Shown in pieces: positions 52,864 through 62,642 of a stretch of 64,000 nt of DNA. The position numbers were made by a program, and so were the translations under genes. Each line of letters opens with the position of its first letter. Position 1 is the stretch's first letter. Under the pieces are notes generated by a model. It was not told the origin of the DNA. It did not search any database and worked only from the letters and a program-made list of their open reading frames with translations. This stretch comes from Amycolatopsis marina (GTDB lineage: Bacteria; Actinomycetota; Actinomycetes; Mycobacteriales; Pseudonocardiaceae), in assembly GCF_900111885.1 (NCBI RefSeq), contig NZ_FOKG01000017.1:82910-146909 (forward strand), written 5' to 3'.

Positions 52864-54858
52864 ATGGCCGGCACCCCGCCCACGGTTCGCCCGTACCGCC
52901 GGTCCGGCGGACCGGTCGCGACCGCTGCCGCCGGACGAATCGACGGGGACCGAGCGATGCTCTCCCCGGTCTCCGACGCCAGCGCCGACCGGCCGCCGGC
53001 TGGTCGGCACTGGCGCTGGTACGCGGGCTGGATGCTGGCGCTGAGCGTCGTCGTGCTCCTGGTCGGGGTCCTCGCGGTCAGCGCCTCGGCGCAGCCGACC
53101 ACACCGAACCCGGATCCTTGCTTGGGGCCTGAGCCGCGGCCGATCCCCTGTGCCCCGCCTCCCACACCGACACAGCCCACACTCCCAATGCCGAGCGCGC
53201 CCAGCCCATCGACGGCGCCGCCAAGCACGCCGTGCACGGGTGAGGACTGCATCCCGCAGCCGACCACGCCGCCACCGACAAGTGGCCCGCAGCAGCCCGG
53301 CAGCGGCAACGGTGTCAGCGACTCGGACTGCGGGATCACCGACATCGGTGCCTGCATCACCGAGGCCATCAACTCGGCGTTCCGCAGCATCGTCGAAGCT
53401 GCGCTCTCGCCGATCCTGGAACTGATCGGGCACACCGCGCTGTCCACACCGACGATCAGCGACCTACCCGGCATCGGCGAACTCTGGAACAACTCGTGGG
53501 AGCTCGTGGTCGCTGCCTACGGCCTGCTCATCCTCCTCGGCGGCATCGTCGTGATGGGCCACGAGAGCGTCCAGGCGCGCTACTCGATCAAGGAGATCGG
53601 GCCCCGGATCCCGATCGCGTTCATGGCCTCGGCATTGAGCTTGTTTTTCGCCGACAAGCTCATCCGACTGGCCAACGGCCTGACCCTGGGCATCCTCGGC
53701 GACGGGGTCAACGCGCCCTCGCTGGGCAACACCCTCAAGGACGCCGTCGCCGGCATCCAGACCGGCGGACTGTTCATCATCCTGGTCGGCCTGGTGCTCG
53801 TCGTGGTGGGCCTGGGCCTGCTGGTCGTCTACGTGGTCCGGATCGTCATCACCCTCGTCTTGATCATCTCGGGCCCCTTGTTCCTGATGTTCCACGCCCT
53901 GCCGCACACCGACCCGCTGGCCCGCTGGTGGTGGAAGGCGATCACCGCGACGCTGGCGATCCAGGTCGCTCAAGCGCTGGTGCTGATCACCGCAGTGCGC
54001 ACGTTCCTGTCCGGCGGCGTGCATCTGTTCGGCTCGACGCTGTCCGCGCTCGGCACGCTGGTCGCCGCGATCGCCTTGTTCTTCATCCTGTTCAAGATCC
54101 CGTTCTGGTTGTTATCGGCCGCCAAAGTCAGCTCTGGCCGGTCGTTCCTCGGAGGGCTGGCGAAGGCCTACATCGCGGCGAAGACCTTCGGCATGGTCGC
54201 CGGGAAGACCGGCGCACTGGGCAAGGTCGGCGGCGCGGTCGGGGCGAAGAGCGGCGGCGGAGGTGGTGGGGGTCGCGGTGGCGGGTCGGCAAATTCGCCG
54301 TGGCCTGCTCAGGCGCGCCTTGCGCCCACCCCGGAGATGGTCAACAAGCGGCTCAAGGCGGCCCAGGACGCCGAGCGCGTCCGCGCGGCCCGCCGGTCGC
54401 GGCTGCCCTCGCAGACGCCGCAGTTCCTGCAGCCCTCACCCCAAGACACCACCCACGACCCCGCCGTCACCCCGGCAAACCAGGGACCAGCCATGCCTCC
54501 TGAGTTCAGTTCCGCACCCAGGCCCGCCACGCCGATCTCACCGCCGCGGCGAGGGCAGCGGCCGGGATCGGCGCCCCAGTTCCAAGCAGCCGGTGGGCCG
54601 CGTCGACGCGGCGCCACCCCGCCGCCGGCCCGCCCGATCCGCACCGCGTCTGTGCCCCCGCAGTTGCAGTTCCGACCCGCCACGCCGCCGGCACCGCAGC
54701 CGTCGTCGCCACCCACGTCGGCGTCCGCGCCTGCCGCGCCGGTGTTCCGGCAGGCACAGCCCGAGCCGCGCATCGGCGACGCCTACCGGCGCACCCAGTC
54801 CGTTCCGCCGGCGCTGTTCCGCACGCCGAAACCCGCTCCAAGAGGTGAAGGGAAATGA
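52864..54858 (+). CDS. VirB6/TrbL-like conjugation channel protein
   Basis: 664 residues with a signal anchor near residue 55-75 (LALSVVVLLVGVLAVSASAQ), a Pro-rich linker, about six membrane helices in the middle (for example ELVVAAYGLLILLGGIVVMG, GGLFIILVGLVLVVVGLGLL) and a long Pro/Gln-rich cytoplasmic tail. This is the pattern of TrbL/VirB6 channel proteins in actinobacterial conjugation systems. The stop overlaps the PrgI start by 4 bp. Confidence 0.8.
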   Translation: MAGTPPTVRPYRRSGGPVATAAAGRIDGDRAMLSPVSDASADRPPAGRHWRWYAGWMLALSVVVLLVGVLAVSASAQPTTPNPDPCLGPEPRPIPCAPPPTPTQPTLPMPSAPSPSTAPPSTPCTGEDCIPQPTTPPPTSGPQQPGSGNGVSDSDCGITDIGACITEAINSAFRSIVEAALSPILELIGHTALSTPTISDLPGIGELWNNSWELVVAAYGLLILLGGIVVMGHESVQARYSIKEIGPRIPIAFMASALSLFFADKLIRLANGLTLGILGDGVNAPSLGNTLKDAVAGIQTGGLFIILVGLVLVVVGLGLLVVYVVRIVITLVLIISGPLFLMFHALPHTDPLARWWWKAITATLAIQVAQALVLITAVRTFLSGGVHLFGSTLSALGTLVAAIALFFILFKIPFWLLSAAKVSSGRSFLGGLAKAYIAAKTFGMVAGKTGALGKVGGAVGAKSGGGGGGGRGGGSANSPWPAQARLAPTPEMVNKRLKAAQDAERVRAARRSRLPSQTPQFLQPSPQDTTHDPAVTPANQGPAMPPEFSSAPRPATPISPPRRGQRPGSAPQFQAAGGPRRRGATPPPARPIRTASVPPQLQFRPATPPAPQPSSPPTSASAPAAPVFRQAQPEPRIGDAYRRTQSVPPALFRTPKPAPRGEGK

Positions 54859-56078
54859 GTCAGCCCGTCCGGATTCCTGCCGACGTCGATCGCGAGGACC
54901 GGGTGATCGGTCCGCTGACGGCGCGGCAGCTGCTCATCCTCGCCATCACTGGGATTGTGCTGTACGGGACGTACACGATCACCCGCGAGTTCGTGCCGCT
55001 GGTGGCGTTCCTCATCGTCGCCATCCCGATCGGGGTGACCGCCGCGTTCCTCGCGCTCGGCCAGCGCGACGGCATCACCCTCGACCGGTTGGTGCTGGCG
55101 GCGCTGCGGCAGCGGATGAGCCCGCAGCACCGAGTGGCCGCGCCGGAAGGCATCCGCCCGGCCCCCGAGTGGCTGGGCAGACAGGTCACGAATACCAGCA
55201 GCAAGAGCCGCGCCCAGGGGAAGGACGGCGGGGACGCCGCGGCGTCGACGGTCTCGCCGGCCGCGCTGCGGCTGCCCGCCGAAGCGGTCACCGATACCGG
55301 CGTCATCGACCTCTGCAAGGACGGGGTCGCCGTCGTCGCGGTCTGCTCGACGATCAACTTCGGGCTGCGCACCCCGGGCGAGCAGGAGTCCCTCGTCGCC
55401 TCCTTCGGGCGGTATCTGCACTCGCTGACCGCACCCGTGCAGGTGCTCATCCGCGCGGAACGACTGGACCTGTCCGGGCAGATCGCCGAGCTCCGCGAAC
55501 AGGCCGGCGGCCTGCCGCACCCGGCGCTGGAACAGGCGGCGCGCGAGCACGCCGAGTACCTCGACCAACTCGGCCGCGCCACCGACCTGCTGCGCCGCCA
55601 AGTGCTGCTGATCCTGCGCGAACCGCTGCTCACCACGGGCCCGACCGACGGACTCGGCAGCGCCTCGCCACTGGCCGCGTTGACCGCGAAACGCAGGGCC
55701 GCCAAGCAGGCCGCCCTGGTCGACGACGCCACCCGGCGGGCCGCCGAAGCCCGGCTGGTCCGCCGGCTCAGCGAGGCGGTCGAGCTGCTGTCCCCCTCGG
55801 GGATCGTGGTCACCCCGCTGGACGCCGGACAGGCCACCGCGGTGCTCGCCGCGGCCTGCAACCCCGACAGCGTGATCCCGCCGAACTCCGGTCTCGCCGC
55901 CTCGGACGAGGTCATCACCACCGCCCCGGACGACGGCTGGGACGCAGGCGCGTTCGGCCGCGCCGCGTTCCCCACCGACGACGAGTTCGGCGAGGCCGAG
56001 GACGCCTGGGATGACGGCTTCGACGACACCGCCGAGGACCCCGACGACTACGTCAACTCCGCGGGGAGGTACCGCTGA
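54855..56078 (+). CDS. PrgI-family (VirB3-like) protein with C-terminal extension
   Basis: 407 residues. The N-terminal 70 residues match PrgI (VRIPADVDREDRVIGPLTAR, then two membrane helices), the Gram-positive counterpart of VirB3. The remaining 330 residues form a soluble part resembling the N-terminal region of VirB4-type proteins (GVIDLCKDGVAVVAVCSTIN), as in SCO6880-type fusions. The stop shares one base with the VirB4 start. Inner-membrane part of the transfer channel. Confidence 0.8.
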   Translation: MSQPVRIPADVDREDRVIGPLTARQLLILAITGIVLYGTYTITREFVPLVAFLIVAIPIGVTAAFLALGQRDGITLDRLVLAALRQRMSPQHRVAAPEGIRPAPEWLGRQVTNTSSKSRAQGKDGGDAAASTVSPAALRLPAEAVTDTGVIDLCKDGVAVVAVCSTINFGLRTPGEQESLVASFGRYLHSLTAPVQVLIRAERLDLSGQIAELREQAGGLPHPALEQAAREHAEYLDQLGRATDLLRRQVLLILREPLLTTGPTDGLGSASPLAALTAKRRAAKQAALVDDATRRAAEARLVRRLSEAVELLSPSGIVVTPLDAGQATAVLAAACNPDSVIPPNSGLAASDEVITTAPDDGWDAGAFGRAAFPTDDEFGEAEDAWDDGFDDTAEDPDDYVNSAGRYR

Positions 56079-57988
56079 TGAAGACCAAGGACAAGCGCCG
56101 CGGCCGGAAGGCCCAGAGCGTGCAGCCGCCGCTCGGGCGGGCCAGCGCGTTCACTCCGGACGCCATCTCCGTCCGTCCTCGTGCGCTGGAAGTCGGTGGC
56201 GAATGGGTCGCGAGCTTCGCCGTCGTCGGCTACCCGCGCGAAGTGCACAACGGGTGGCTTCAGCCGCTGCTGACTTACCCCGGACGGGTCGACGTCTCGC
56301 TGCACATCGAGCCGATCGACCCGGTCACCGCGGCCAACCGTCTCAAGAAGCAGCTGTCGAAGCTCGAAAGCGGTCGCCGGCACACCAGTGAGAAGGGCCG
56401 GCTGGTCGACCCGCACGTCGAAGCCGCCACCGAGGATGCCTACGACTTGTCCGCACGGGTCGCCCGTGGCGAGGGCAAGCTTTACCGGCTCGGGCTGTAC
56501 CTGACCGTGCACGCTCCCACCGAGGAGGCCCTCAGCGACGAGGTCGCCGCGATCCGGTCGTTGGCGGCGTCGCTGCTGCTGGACTGCAAACCGACCACGT
56601 ACCGCAGCATGCAGGGCTGGATCACCAGCCTGCCCATGGGTCTGGACCTCGTCGGCATGCGCCGCACGTTCGACACCAGCGCGCTGTCTGCGGCGTTCCC
56701 GTTCACCTCACCGGACCTGCCACCGCCCGACCCGACCTCGGTCGGCGCACCGAGCGGCGTGCTCTACGGCTTCAACGTCGGAAGCCAGGGGTTGGTCCAC
56801 CATGACCGGTTCGCCCTGGACAACCACAACTCGGTGATCCTCGGCCGCTCCGGCGCGGGCAAGAGCTACCTGGTGAAGCTGGAGTTGTTGCGGTCGTTGT
56901 ATCGCGGGATCGAGATCCACGTCATCGACCCGGAGGACGAGTACGCCCGGCTGGCCGCCGCGGTCGGCGGAACGTATGTGCACCTCGGTGCCGAGCAGGT
57001 CCGGTTGAACCCGATGGACTTGCCGATCCACACCCGCCCGGACGGGCGCCGCACTGCACCGCGCAACGCGCTGATCCGCCGGTCGTTGTTCCTGCACACG
57101 GTGATCTCGGTGCTGCTGGGCAGTGAGCTCGAAGCGACCGAACGTGCGGCACTGGACCGGGCTATCACCGCGACCTACCAGCGCGTGGGGATCACCTCGG
57201 ATCCGCGGACCTGGACCCGCCCGGCGCCGCTGCTGGCCGACCTCGCCGAGGTCCTCGCCGGGACCGGTGACCCCGCCGGGGTGGAACTCGCGGCGCGGCT
57301 GCACCCGTATGTCACCGGCGCGTTCTCGGGGCTGTTCTCCGGCCCGACGTCGACCCGTCCGGAGGGACACCTGGTGGTGTTCTCGCTGCGGGATCTCGCC
57401 GACGAGCTCAAGCCGATCGGCACGTTGCTGACGCTCGACGCGGTGTGGCGGCAGGTCTCTAACCCGGCCATCCGCAAGCCCAGGCTGGTCGTGGTCGACG
57501 AGGCGTGGCTGTTGATGAAGGAGCCCGCGGGCGCGGAGTTCTTGTTCCGGATGGCTAAGGCGTCCCGGAAACAGTGGGCCGGTCTCACGGTGGCCACCCA
57601 GGACACCGCGGACGTCCTGGGCTCGGATCTGGGTAAGGCAGTGGTGGCCAACGCCGCGACGCAGATCCTGCTGCGGCAAGCCTCCCAGGCGATCGACGAG
57701 ATCACCCGCACCTTCGACCTGTCTATGGGTGAGCGCCAGTTCCTGCTCTCCGCGGACCGTGGCCAGGGCCTCCTGTCGACCGGGACGCAGCGCGTGGCAT
57801 TCCAGTCCATCGCCTCACCGGTCGAGCATCAATTGGTCACGACTGACCCCGCCGAAATCGCCGGGTATTCCGACACCTCGTCGGGAATCGAGAACTCCTT
57901 CGTCGAACTCGGCGCGGACGACACCGCGGGAATCGCGGACTCGTTCGACGATGGCAACGCGTCGCAGATCGAACTCGACGCCGCCTAA
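56078..57988 (+). CDS. VirB4-like conjugation ATPase
   Basis: 636 residues. The N-terminal domain precedes a RecA-like ATPase with Walker A ILGRSGAGKSYLVKLELL near residue 265, Walker B PRLVVVDEAWLLMKEPAG near residue 470 and the following motif GLTVATQDTADVLGSDLGKA. This is the energising ATPase of the type IV secretion channel, cytoplasmic and membrane-associated. The acidic C-terminus (FVELGADDTAGIADSFDD) is unusual. It looks intact. Confidence 0.9.
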   Translation: MKTKDKRRGRKAQSVQPPLGRASAFTPDAISVRPRALEVGGEWVASFAVVGYPREVHNGWLQPLLTYPGRVDVSLHIEPIDPVTAANRLKKQLSKLESGRRHTSEKGRLVDPHVEAATEDAYDLSARVARGEGKLYRLGLYLTVHAPTEEALSDEVAAIRSLAASLLLDCKPTTYRSMQGWITSLPMGLDLVGMRRTFDTSALSAAFPFTSPDLPPPDPTSVGAPSGVLYGFNVGSQGLVHHDRFALDNHNSVILGRSGAGKSYLVKLELLRSLYRGIEIHVIDPEDEYARLAAAVGGTYVHLGAEQVRLNPMDLPIHTRPDGRRTAPRNALIRRSLFLHTVISVLLGSELEATERAALDRAITATYQRVGITSDPRTWTRPAPLLADLAEVLAGTGDPAGVELAARLHPYVTGAFSGLFSGPTSTRPEGHLVVFSLRDLADELKPIGTLLTLDAVWRQVSNPAIRKPRLVVVDEAWLLMKEPAGAEFLFRMAKASRKQWAGLTVATQDTADVLGSDLGKAVVANAATQILLRQASQAIDEITRTFDLSMGERQFLLSADRGQGLLSTGTQRVAFQSIASPVEHQLVTTDPAEIAGYSDTSSGIENSFVELGADDTAGIADSFDDGNASQIELDAA

Positions 57989-58035
57989 TCGCAGGAATCA
58001 ATCCGTATACACCGAATCGCACCCAGGGGATACCC

Positions 58036-58869
58036 ATGTCTACGTCATTGCCCATTTCCGCCACCGTTAACCGGCCCACGCGGCTGCTCACGCAAAACAG
58101 CGAGATGCGCCAGATTGGCGTGTGGAACTGGTCGCTGCCGGCCTGGGCCGGCCGCTTGGCTGACGGTCGCACTTACAACACCTGTCCGTCGGCCGGAATC
58201 TGCGCGCAGGCGTGCTACGCCCGGCACGGCACCTACACCTGGCCGGTCGTCCGCGCCAAGCACCAGGCGAACCTGATGTACGTCCTGGACGACCTGGCCG
58301 GCTGGCAGGCCGCCATGGTCGCGGAACTCGGCGCGGCCAAGTTCCGGGGCGCCTGGATCAGAATTCACGACAGCGGCGATTTCTTCTCCGACGCCTACCT
58401 TCAGGCATGGCTGGATATTTGCCGGACTCGACCCGACACGAATTTCTACGCCTACACCAAAGAGGTGTCCCGATTCCGGACGCTCGTCGAGCCTGGCCCG
58501 CCGCCGAATTTTCTGTGGGTCTACTCGTATGGCGGGACACAGGATGCCGCGTTGAATCCCGCCGTCGACCGGATCGCAGATGTGTTTCCCGACGAGCCTG
58601 CGATCGCCGAGGCGGGCTGGGCCTCGCAGGAAGCCAGCGACCTGCTCGCGGTCCTGGGCCCGCGGCTGGTCGGGGTGCCGGCCAACCGCATTCCCGCCTA
58701 CCTCAAGCGGCTGGCCGGGCGCCGGTTCTCCGCGTGGCAAGCCGAGGTCGACGCCGACCGCGCCGCCCGCCGAGGCCGCCGGCACCTGCGGCTCGTCGTC
58801 GACAACACCCGCCCCGACCACAGCCAGCAGCCCACGGCCGAGCCGGCTGACCAGCCGTGGGCGGCTTGA
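58036..58869 (+). CDS. Gp88-family protein (phage-type Cys-cluster protein)
   Basis: 277 residues. The signature is the Cys cluster TCPSAGICAQACYARHGTY near residues 54-72 and the HDSGDFFSDAYLQAW motif, matching the mycobacteriophage Gene product 88 family of unknown function. Three closely spaced cysteines could hold an iron-sulfur cluster. It sits between the VirB4 and VirD4 genes, with 47- and 49-bp gaps, so it is transcribed with the transfer genes. A link to the 7-deazaguanine cassette is possible but unproven. Confidence 0.75.
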   Translation: MSTSLPISATVNRPTRLLTQNSEMRQIGVWNWSLPAWAGRLADGRTYNTCPSAGICAQACYARHGTYTWPVVRAKHQANLMYVLDDLAGWQAAMVAELGAAKFRGAWIRIHDSGDFFSDAYLQAWLDICRTRPDTNFYAYTKEVSRFRTLVEPGPPPNFLWVYSYGGTQDAALNPAVDRIADVFPDEPAIAEAGWASQEASDLLAVLGPRLVGVPANRIPAYLKRLAGRRFSAWQAEVDADRAARRGRRHLRLVVDNTRPDHSQQPTAEPADQPWAA

Positions 58870-58918
58870 CCGCAGCTCGCATCCGTCCCGTCGACCGCTT
58901 TGCGTGGGGAGGTCCCCG

Positions 58919-61462
58919 ATGTCCTGGCCAATCACCGCCACACCCCTGTCCGCCCTCATCCCACCGCATATTGAGCAGACCGCGGACGTGCTCGCCTCAC
59001 CGGTCGGCGACTACCTGCGTGACCCGCTCGGCGCGTTCCAGAACGTGCTGGCGCACCTGCGCGACCTCGCCCTGACCTGGGGCCCGATCGTCGGGCCGGT
59101 GCTCGCGGTCGCTGTCACCGCCGCGGTCGTCGCGCGCCGTCGGTGGCGCCGCCGCTACCACCAGCGCCTGATGATCGATGCTCGCCTGATCACCGTGCTC
59201 GCGCCGCCGACGGTCGACCCGTCCGGGGCGATCACGGTGTGGTCCAACCTCGTCGGATTGCTGCGGCCGGGGTGGCGGCGTCGCTTCGGCGGGCAGCCGC
59301 ACCTGAGCTTCGAGCTGACATTCACCGACGACGGCGTGCAGATCCGGCTGTGGGTGCCGGGCCTGGTGCCGCCCGGCATGGTCGAGCGCGCGATCGAGGC
59401 CGCCTGGCCCGGCGCGCACACCCGCACCACCCCCGCCAAGCCCCCGATCCCGACCACGACGGCAGCGGGTCGGCGGGTCGAGGCGGTCGGTGGCGAGCTG
59501 CGGCTGGCGCGCTCGGAAGCACTGCCGATCCGCACCGAGCACCCGGCCGACCCGATTCGCGCGATGCTCGGCGCACCGGTCGGGCTCGGCCCGCACGAGC
59601 GGGCATGCGTGCAGATCCTCGCCCGCCCGGTCGCCGGCCACCGAGTGACCAAAGCCCGCCGCGCCGCCCGGCGGGTGCACGCGGGCGGGTCGGTTCATCT
59701 GGTCGGTTGGCTGCTCGACGTCATCACGCCGGGCAAGACCCCGAAGTCGTCGACCAGCACGCGGACGCCGGGCCTGGATCGGCAGACCAGCCTGGAGTAC
59801 GCCGCCCAGGACCGTGCTGTGGTCGAGAAGCTGCGGGCGAACCAATTCGAGACCCGTATTTGCTACGCCGTGGCCACCACCGTGCCCGAGGACGCCACGT
59901 CGGGCGAGGTTCAGGCGGTGCGGGAGGTGCTGCGGGGTCGCGGGCACGCGATCGCCTCGGCGTTCGCCGCCTACTCCGAGCACAACTACTACCGCCGGGT
60001 TCGGATCCGTCGAGATCCGGTCGCCGTGCTGGCCGAACGCCGCCTGGGCAAGGGCGACCTGCTCTCGATCCTCGAGCTGGCCGCAATCGCGCACCTGCCG
60101 ATCGACGAGTCCACCCCCGGCCTGCAGCGGGCCGGCGCGAAGGCCGTGCCGCCCCCGCCGGGTATCGCCACGGCCGGGGAGCAGATCAAGCCCCTGGGGC
60201 TGTCGGACTCCGGGCACTCCCGCCCGGTCGGCCTGCACGTCGCCGACGCCCGCCACCACCTGCACATCCTCGGCGCCACCGGTAGCGGCAAGTCGGAGCT
60301 GATGGCCCGGATGATCCTGGCCGACGCCGAGGCCGGCCGAGGTGTCGTCGTGGTCGATCCGAAGGGCGACCTCGTGTCGGACATCCTGATGCGCCTGCCC
60401 GAGGAGCTCGGCGAGAAGGTCGTGCTGTTCGACGCCGACTCCCGCGCCCGCCCGCCGGTGCTCAACCCGTTGGAGGGAGCGGATAAGGCCCGCGCGGTCG
60501 ACAACCTGGTCTCGATCTTCTCCCGGATCTACGCCTCGTCGTGGGGGCCGCGCACCGACGACATCCTGCGCGCCGGGCTGCTCACCCTGACCGCGATGCC
60601 CGGTACCCCGACGCTGGTCGACCTGCCCAAGCTGTTGACCGTGCCGGCGTTCCGGCAACGGGCCTGCGACCAGATCGATGACGAGGTCCTCAAGGGCTTC
60701 TGGTCCTGGTACGACGACCTGTCCGAAGCCAGCCGCGCACAAGTGATCGCGCCGCTGATGAACAAAATCCGCGGCTTCCTGCTGCGCCCGTTCGTCCGCG
60801 CCGCCATCGCCGGTGGAACGTCCACTATGGACATGGATGAGGTGCTCAACACCGGTGGGATCTGCCTGGTGCGCATCGCTCGCGACGCGCTAGGGATGGA
60901 AACCGCGCGGCTGGTCGGTTCCATCGTCGTGGCCCGCACCTGGCAGGCCGCGACTCGCCGAGCTCGCGTCCCGCAGCGCCAACGCCGCGACTGCGGGCTG
61001 TACGTGGACGAGTGCCACAACTTCCTGAACCTGGCCTATCCATTGGAGGACATGCTCGCCGAGGCCCGCGGCTACCGACTCTCCATGGCGTTGGCACACC
61101 AGTACCTCGGACAGCTACCGAAGGAGCTCGAAGAGGGCGTCAGCACCAACGCGCGCAGCAAGATCTTCTTCAACGCCTCGCCCGAGGACGCCAAGCGGCT
61201 GGCCCGGCACACCATGCCGCGGCTGAGCGATCACGACCTGTCCAATCTCGGCGTGTACCACGTCGCCGCTCGGCTAGTCCTGGGCGGCGAGGAAGCGCCG
61301 CCGTTCACCGCGGTTACCGAGAAGCTCCCGCCCGCGATTCCCGGACGCGCCAAGGCAATCCGCAAAGCAGCCAGGGTCAATACCCGCCCGCCCGTCACCA
61401 ACGCCGACAACGCAACGGGCCGCCCCGGTCAGCCCACTGTAGACCCCCGCCGCGCGGTCTGA
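58919..61462 (+). CDS. VirD4/TraD-like coupling protein
   Basis: 847 residues. One membrane segment near residue 55 (GPIVGPVLAVAVTAAVVARR), then a soluble ATPase with Walker A ILGATGSGKSELMARMI near residue 456, VVVDPKGDLVSD, and Walker B GLYVDECHNFLNLAYPLEDM. This is the type IV coupling ATPase that recruits the transferred DNA. The ATG at 58919 with GGGGAGG upstream is chosen; the open frame upstream overlaps the Gp88 gene out of frame and is not coding. Confidence 0.9.
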   Translation: MSWPITATPLSALIPPHIEQTADVLASPVGDYLRDPLGAFQNVLAHLRDLALTWGPIVGPVLAVAVTAAVVARRRWRRRYHQRLMIDARLITVLAPPTVDPSGAITVWSNLVGLLRPGWRRRFGGQPHLSFELTFTDDGVQIRLWVPGLVPPGMVERAIEAAWPGAHTRTTPAKPPIPTTTAAGRRVEAVGGELRLARSEALPIRTEHPADPIRAMLGAPVGLGPHERACVQILARPVAGHRVTKARRAARRVHAGGSVHLVGWLLDVITPGKTPKSSTSTRTPGLDRQTSLEYAAQDRAVVEKLRANQFETRICYAVATTVPEDATSGEVQAVREVLRGRGHAIASAFAAYSEHNYYRRVRIRRDPVAVLAERRLGKGDLLSILELAAIAHLPIDESTPGLQRAGAKAVPPPPGIATAGEQIKPLGLSDSGHSRPVGLHVADARHHLHILGATGSGKSELMARMILADAEAGRGVVVVDPKGDLVSDILMRLPEELGEKVVLFDADSRARPPVLNPLEGADKARAVDNLVSIFSRIYASSWGPRTDDILRAGLLTLTAMPGTPTLVDLPKLLTVPAFRQRACDQIDDEVLKGFWSWYDDLSEASRAQVIAPLMNKIRGFLLRPFVRAAIAGGTSTMDMDEVLNTGGICLVRIARDALGMETARLVGSIVVARTWQAATRRARVPQRQRRDCGLYVDECHNFLNLAYPLEDMLAEARGYRLSMALAHQYLGQLPKELEEGVSTNARSKIFFNASPEDAKRLARHTMPRLSDHDLSNLGVYHVAARLVLGGEEAPPFTAVTEKLPPAIPGRAKAIRKAARVNTRPPVTNADNATGRPGQPTVDPRRAV

Positions 61463-61589
61463 CCTGTCGGGCCTTGTTCTCCCGCAACGCATGTGGGCTC
61501 ACCTATCGCGCCCGTTCCGCTCCGGTGATCCCGCATGCGTTGCCTTCACCTTCCCCCATTCCGGCCCAACGACTGGGAGGTGCCGACCC

Positions 61590-62642
61590 ATGATTTCGAA
61601 TCCCACGCCTCAGAGGGCATTGCGCGGGCACATGCCCCAACGCCCCACGCCACGGGCGGCCACCACCGGGGAGCACCACGCCCAGCTCGCCGGACGGCTC
61701 ACCCTCCGGGACCGCTGGCTTGCTCGGATGCTGCACGAGCACAAGGTCTTCACCACCCAGCAGATCGTCGAACTCTGCTACCCGACCATGCGCGCGGCCA
61801 ACCACCGCCTGCTCAACCTGTTCAAGTGGCGCGTCGTCGACCGCTTTCAGCCGTTCGTCAGCTCCGGCACCGCACCGATGCACTACGTGCTCGACATCGC
61901 CGGCTCGGTCGCCCTCGCCTACGAGGATGGTCTCGACCCCAAGCAACTGGGCTACCGCCACGAAGACGCCATCGGCATCGCCCACTCCCTGCGCCTCGCA
62001 CACACCGTGGGCGTCAACGGCGTTTTCACCAGCCTCGTTGCACTCAGCCGACGGCCAGGTGCCCGCGGCCGCCTGACCGCGTGGTGGTCCGAGCTTCGCT
62101 GCGGCCGGCTCTTCGGCGACATGGTCCGCCCCGACGCCTACGGCCGTTGGCGCGAAGACGGCCACCAGATCGAGTTCTTCCTCGAATTCGACTTCGGCAC
62201 CGAGGACCTCGGCAAGCTCGCCCGCAAGCTCCACGGTTACGAAAAGCTCGCCATCGCAACAGGAATCACCACACCCGTCCTGGTGTGGCTGCCCACCAAC
62301 CGCCGCGAGACCAACGTGCTCACGGCGCTCGCCGACGCCCTGTCCCAGTTGGACCGGCCAGCGCTCGTGCCCGTAGCCACCAGCGCCGCAGATGTCGCTG
62401 GCGTGGCTGGCGAGGACAACCCCGCCGTCGCGCGGTGGTTGCCGATCTCCGGTCCGGCGTCGCGACGGCCGGGTCGACTGCGGCTCGTCGAGCTCGCGCG
62501 GTTCTGGCCCCACGTCGCACCGCCCACCGCTGTCCAGTCCTCGACATCGGCTCAAGCGCAGCAGGCGCCCGCGGACCTGGCCGCGCCGGACCCGCACCCA
62601 CCACCCCTACCCACCAGCCACTTCCGGAAGGTGACTCCATGA
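61590..62642 (+). CDS. Replication-relaxation family protein
   Basis: 350 residues of the replication-relaxation (Replic_Relax) family found in Gram-positive conjugative elements and thought to act in DNA processing at transfer or replication start. A winged-helix-like N-terminal part (LTLRDRWLARMLHEHKVFTT, QQIVELCYPTMRAANHRLLN) is followed by a core with IEFFLEFDFGTEDLGKL and a Pro/Ala-rich tail. The ATG at 61590 has GGGAGG upstream. The stop overlaps the next start (ATGA). Confidence 0.8.
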   Translation: MISNPTPQRALRGHMPQRPTPRAATTGEHHAQLAGRLTLRDRWLARMLHEHKVFTTQQIVELCYPTMRAANHRLLNLFKWRVVDRFQPFVSSGTAPMHYVLDIAGSVALAYEDGLDPKQLGYRHEDAIGIAHSLRLAHTVGVNGVFTSLVALSRRPGARGRLTAWWSELRCGRLFGDMVRPDAYGRWREDGHQIEFFLEFDFGTEDLGKLARKLHGYEKLAIATGITTPVLVWLPTNRRETNVLTALADALSQLDRPALVPVATSAADVAGVAGEDNPAVARWLPISGPASRRPGRLRLVELARFWPHVAPPTAVQSSTSAQAQQAPADLAAPDPHPPPLPTSHFRKVTP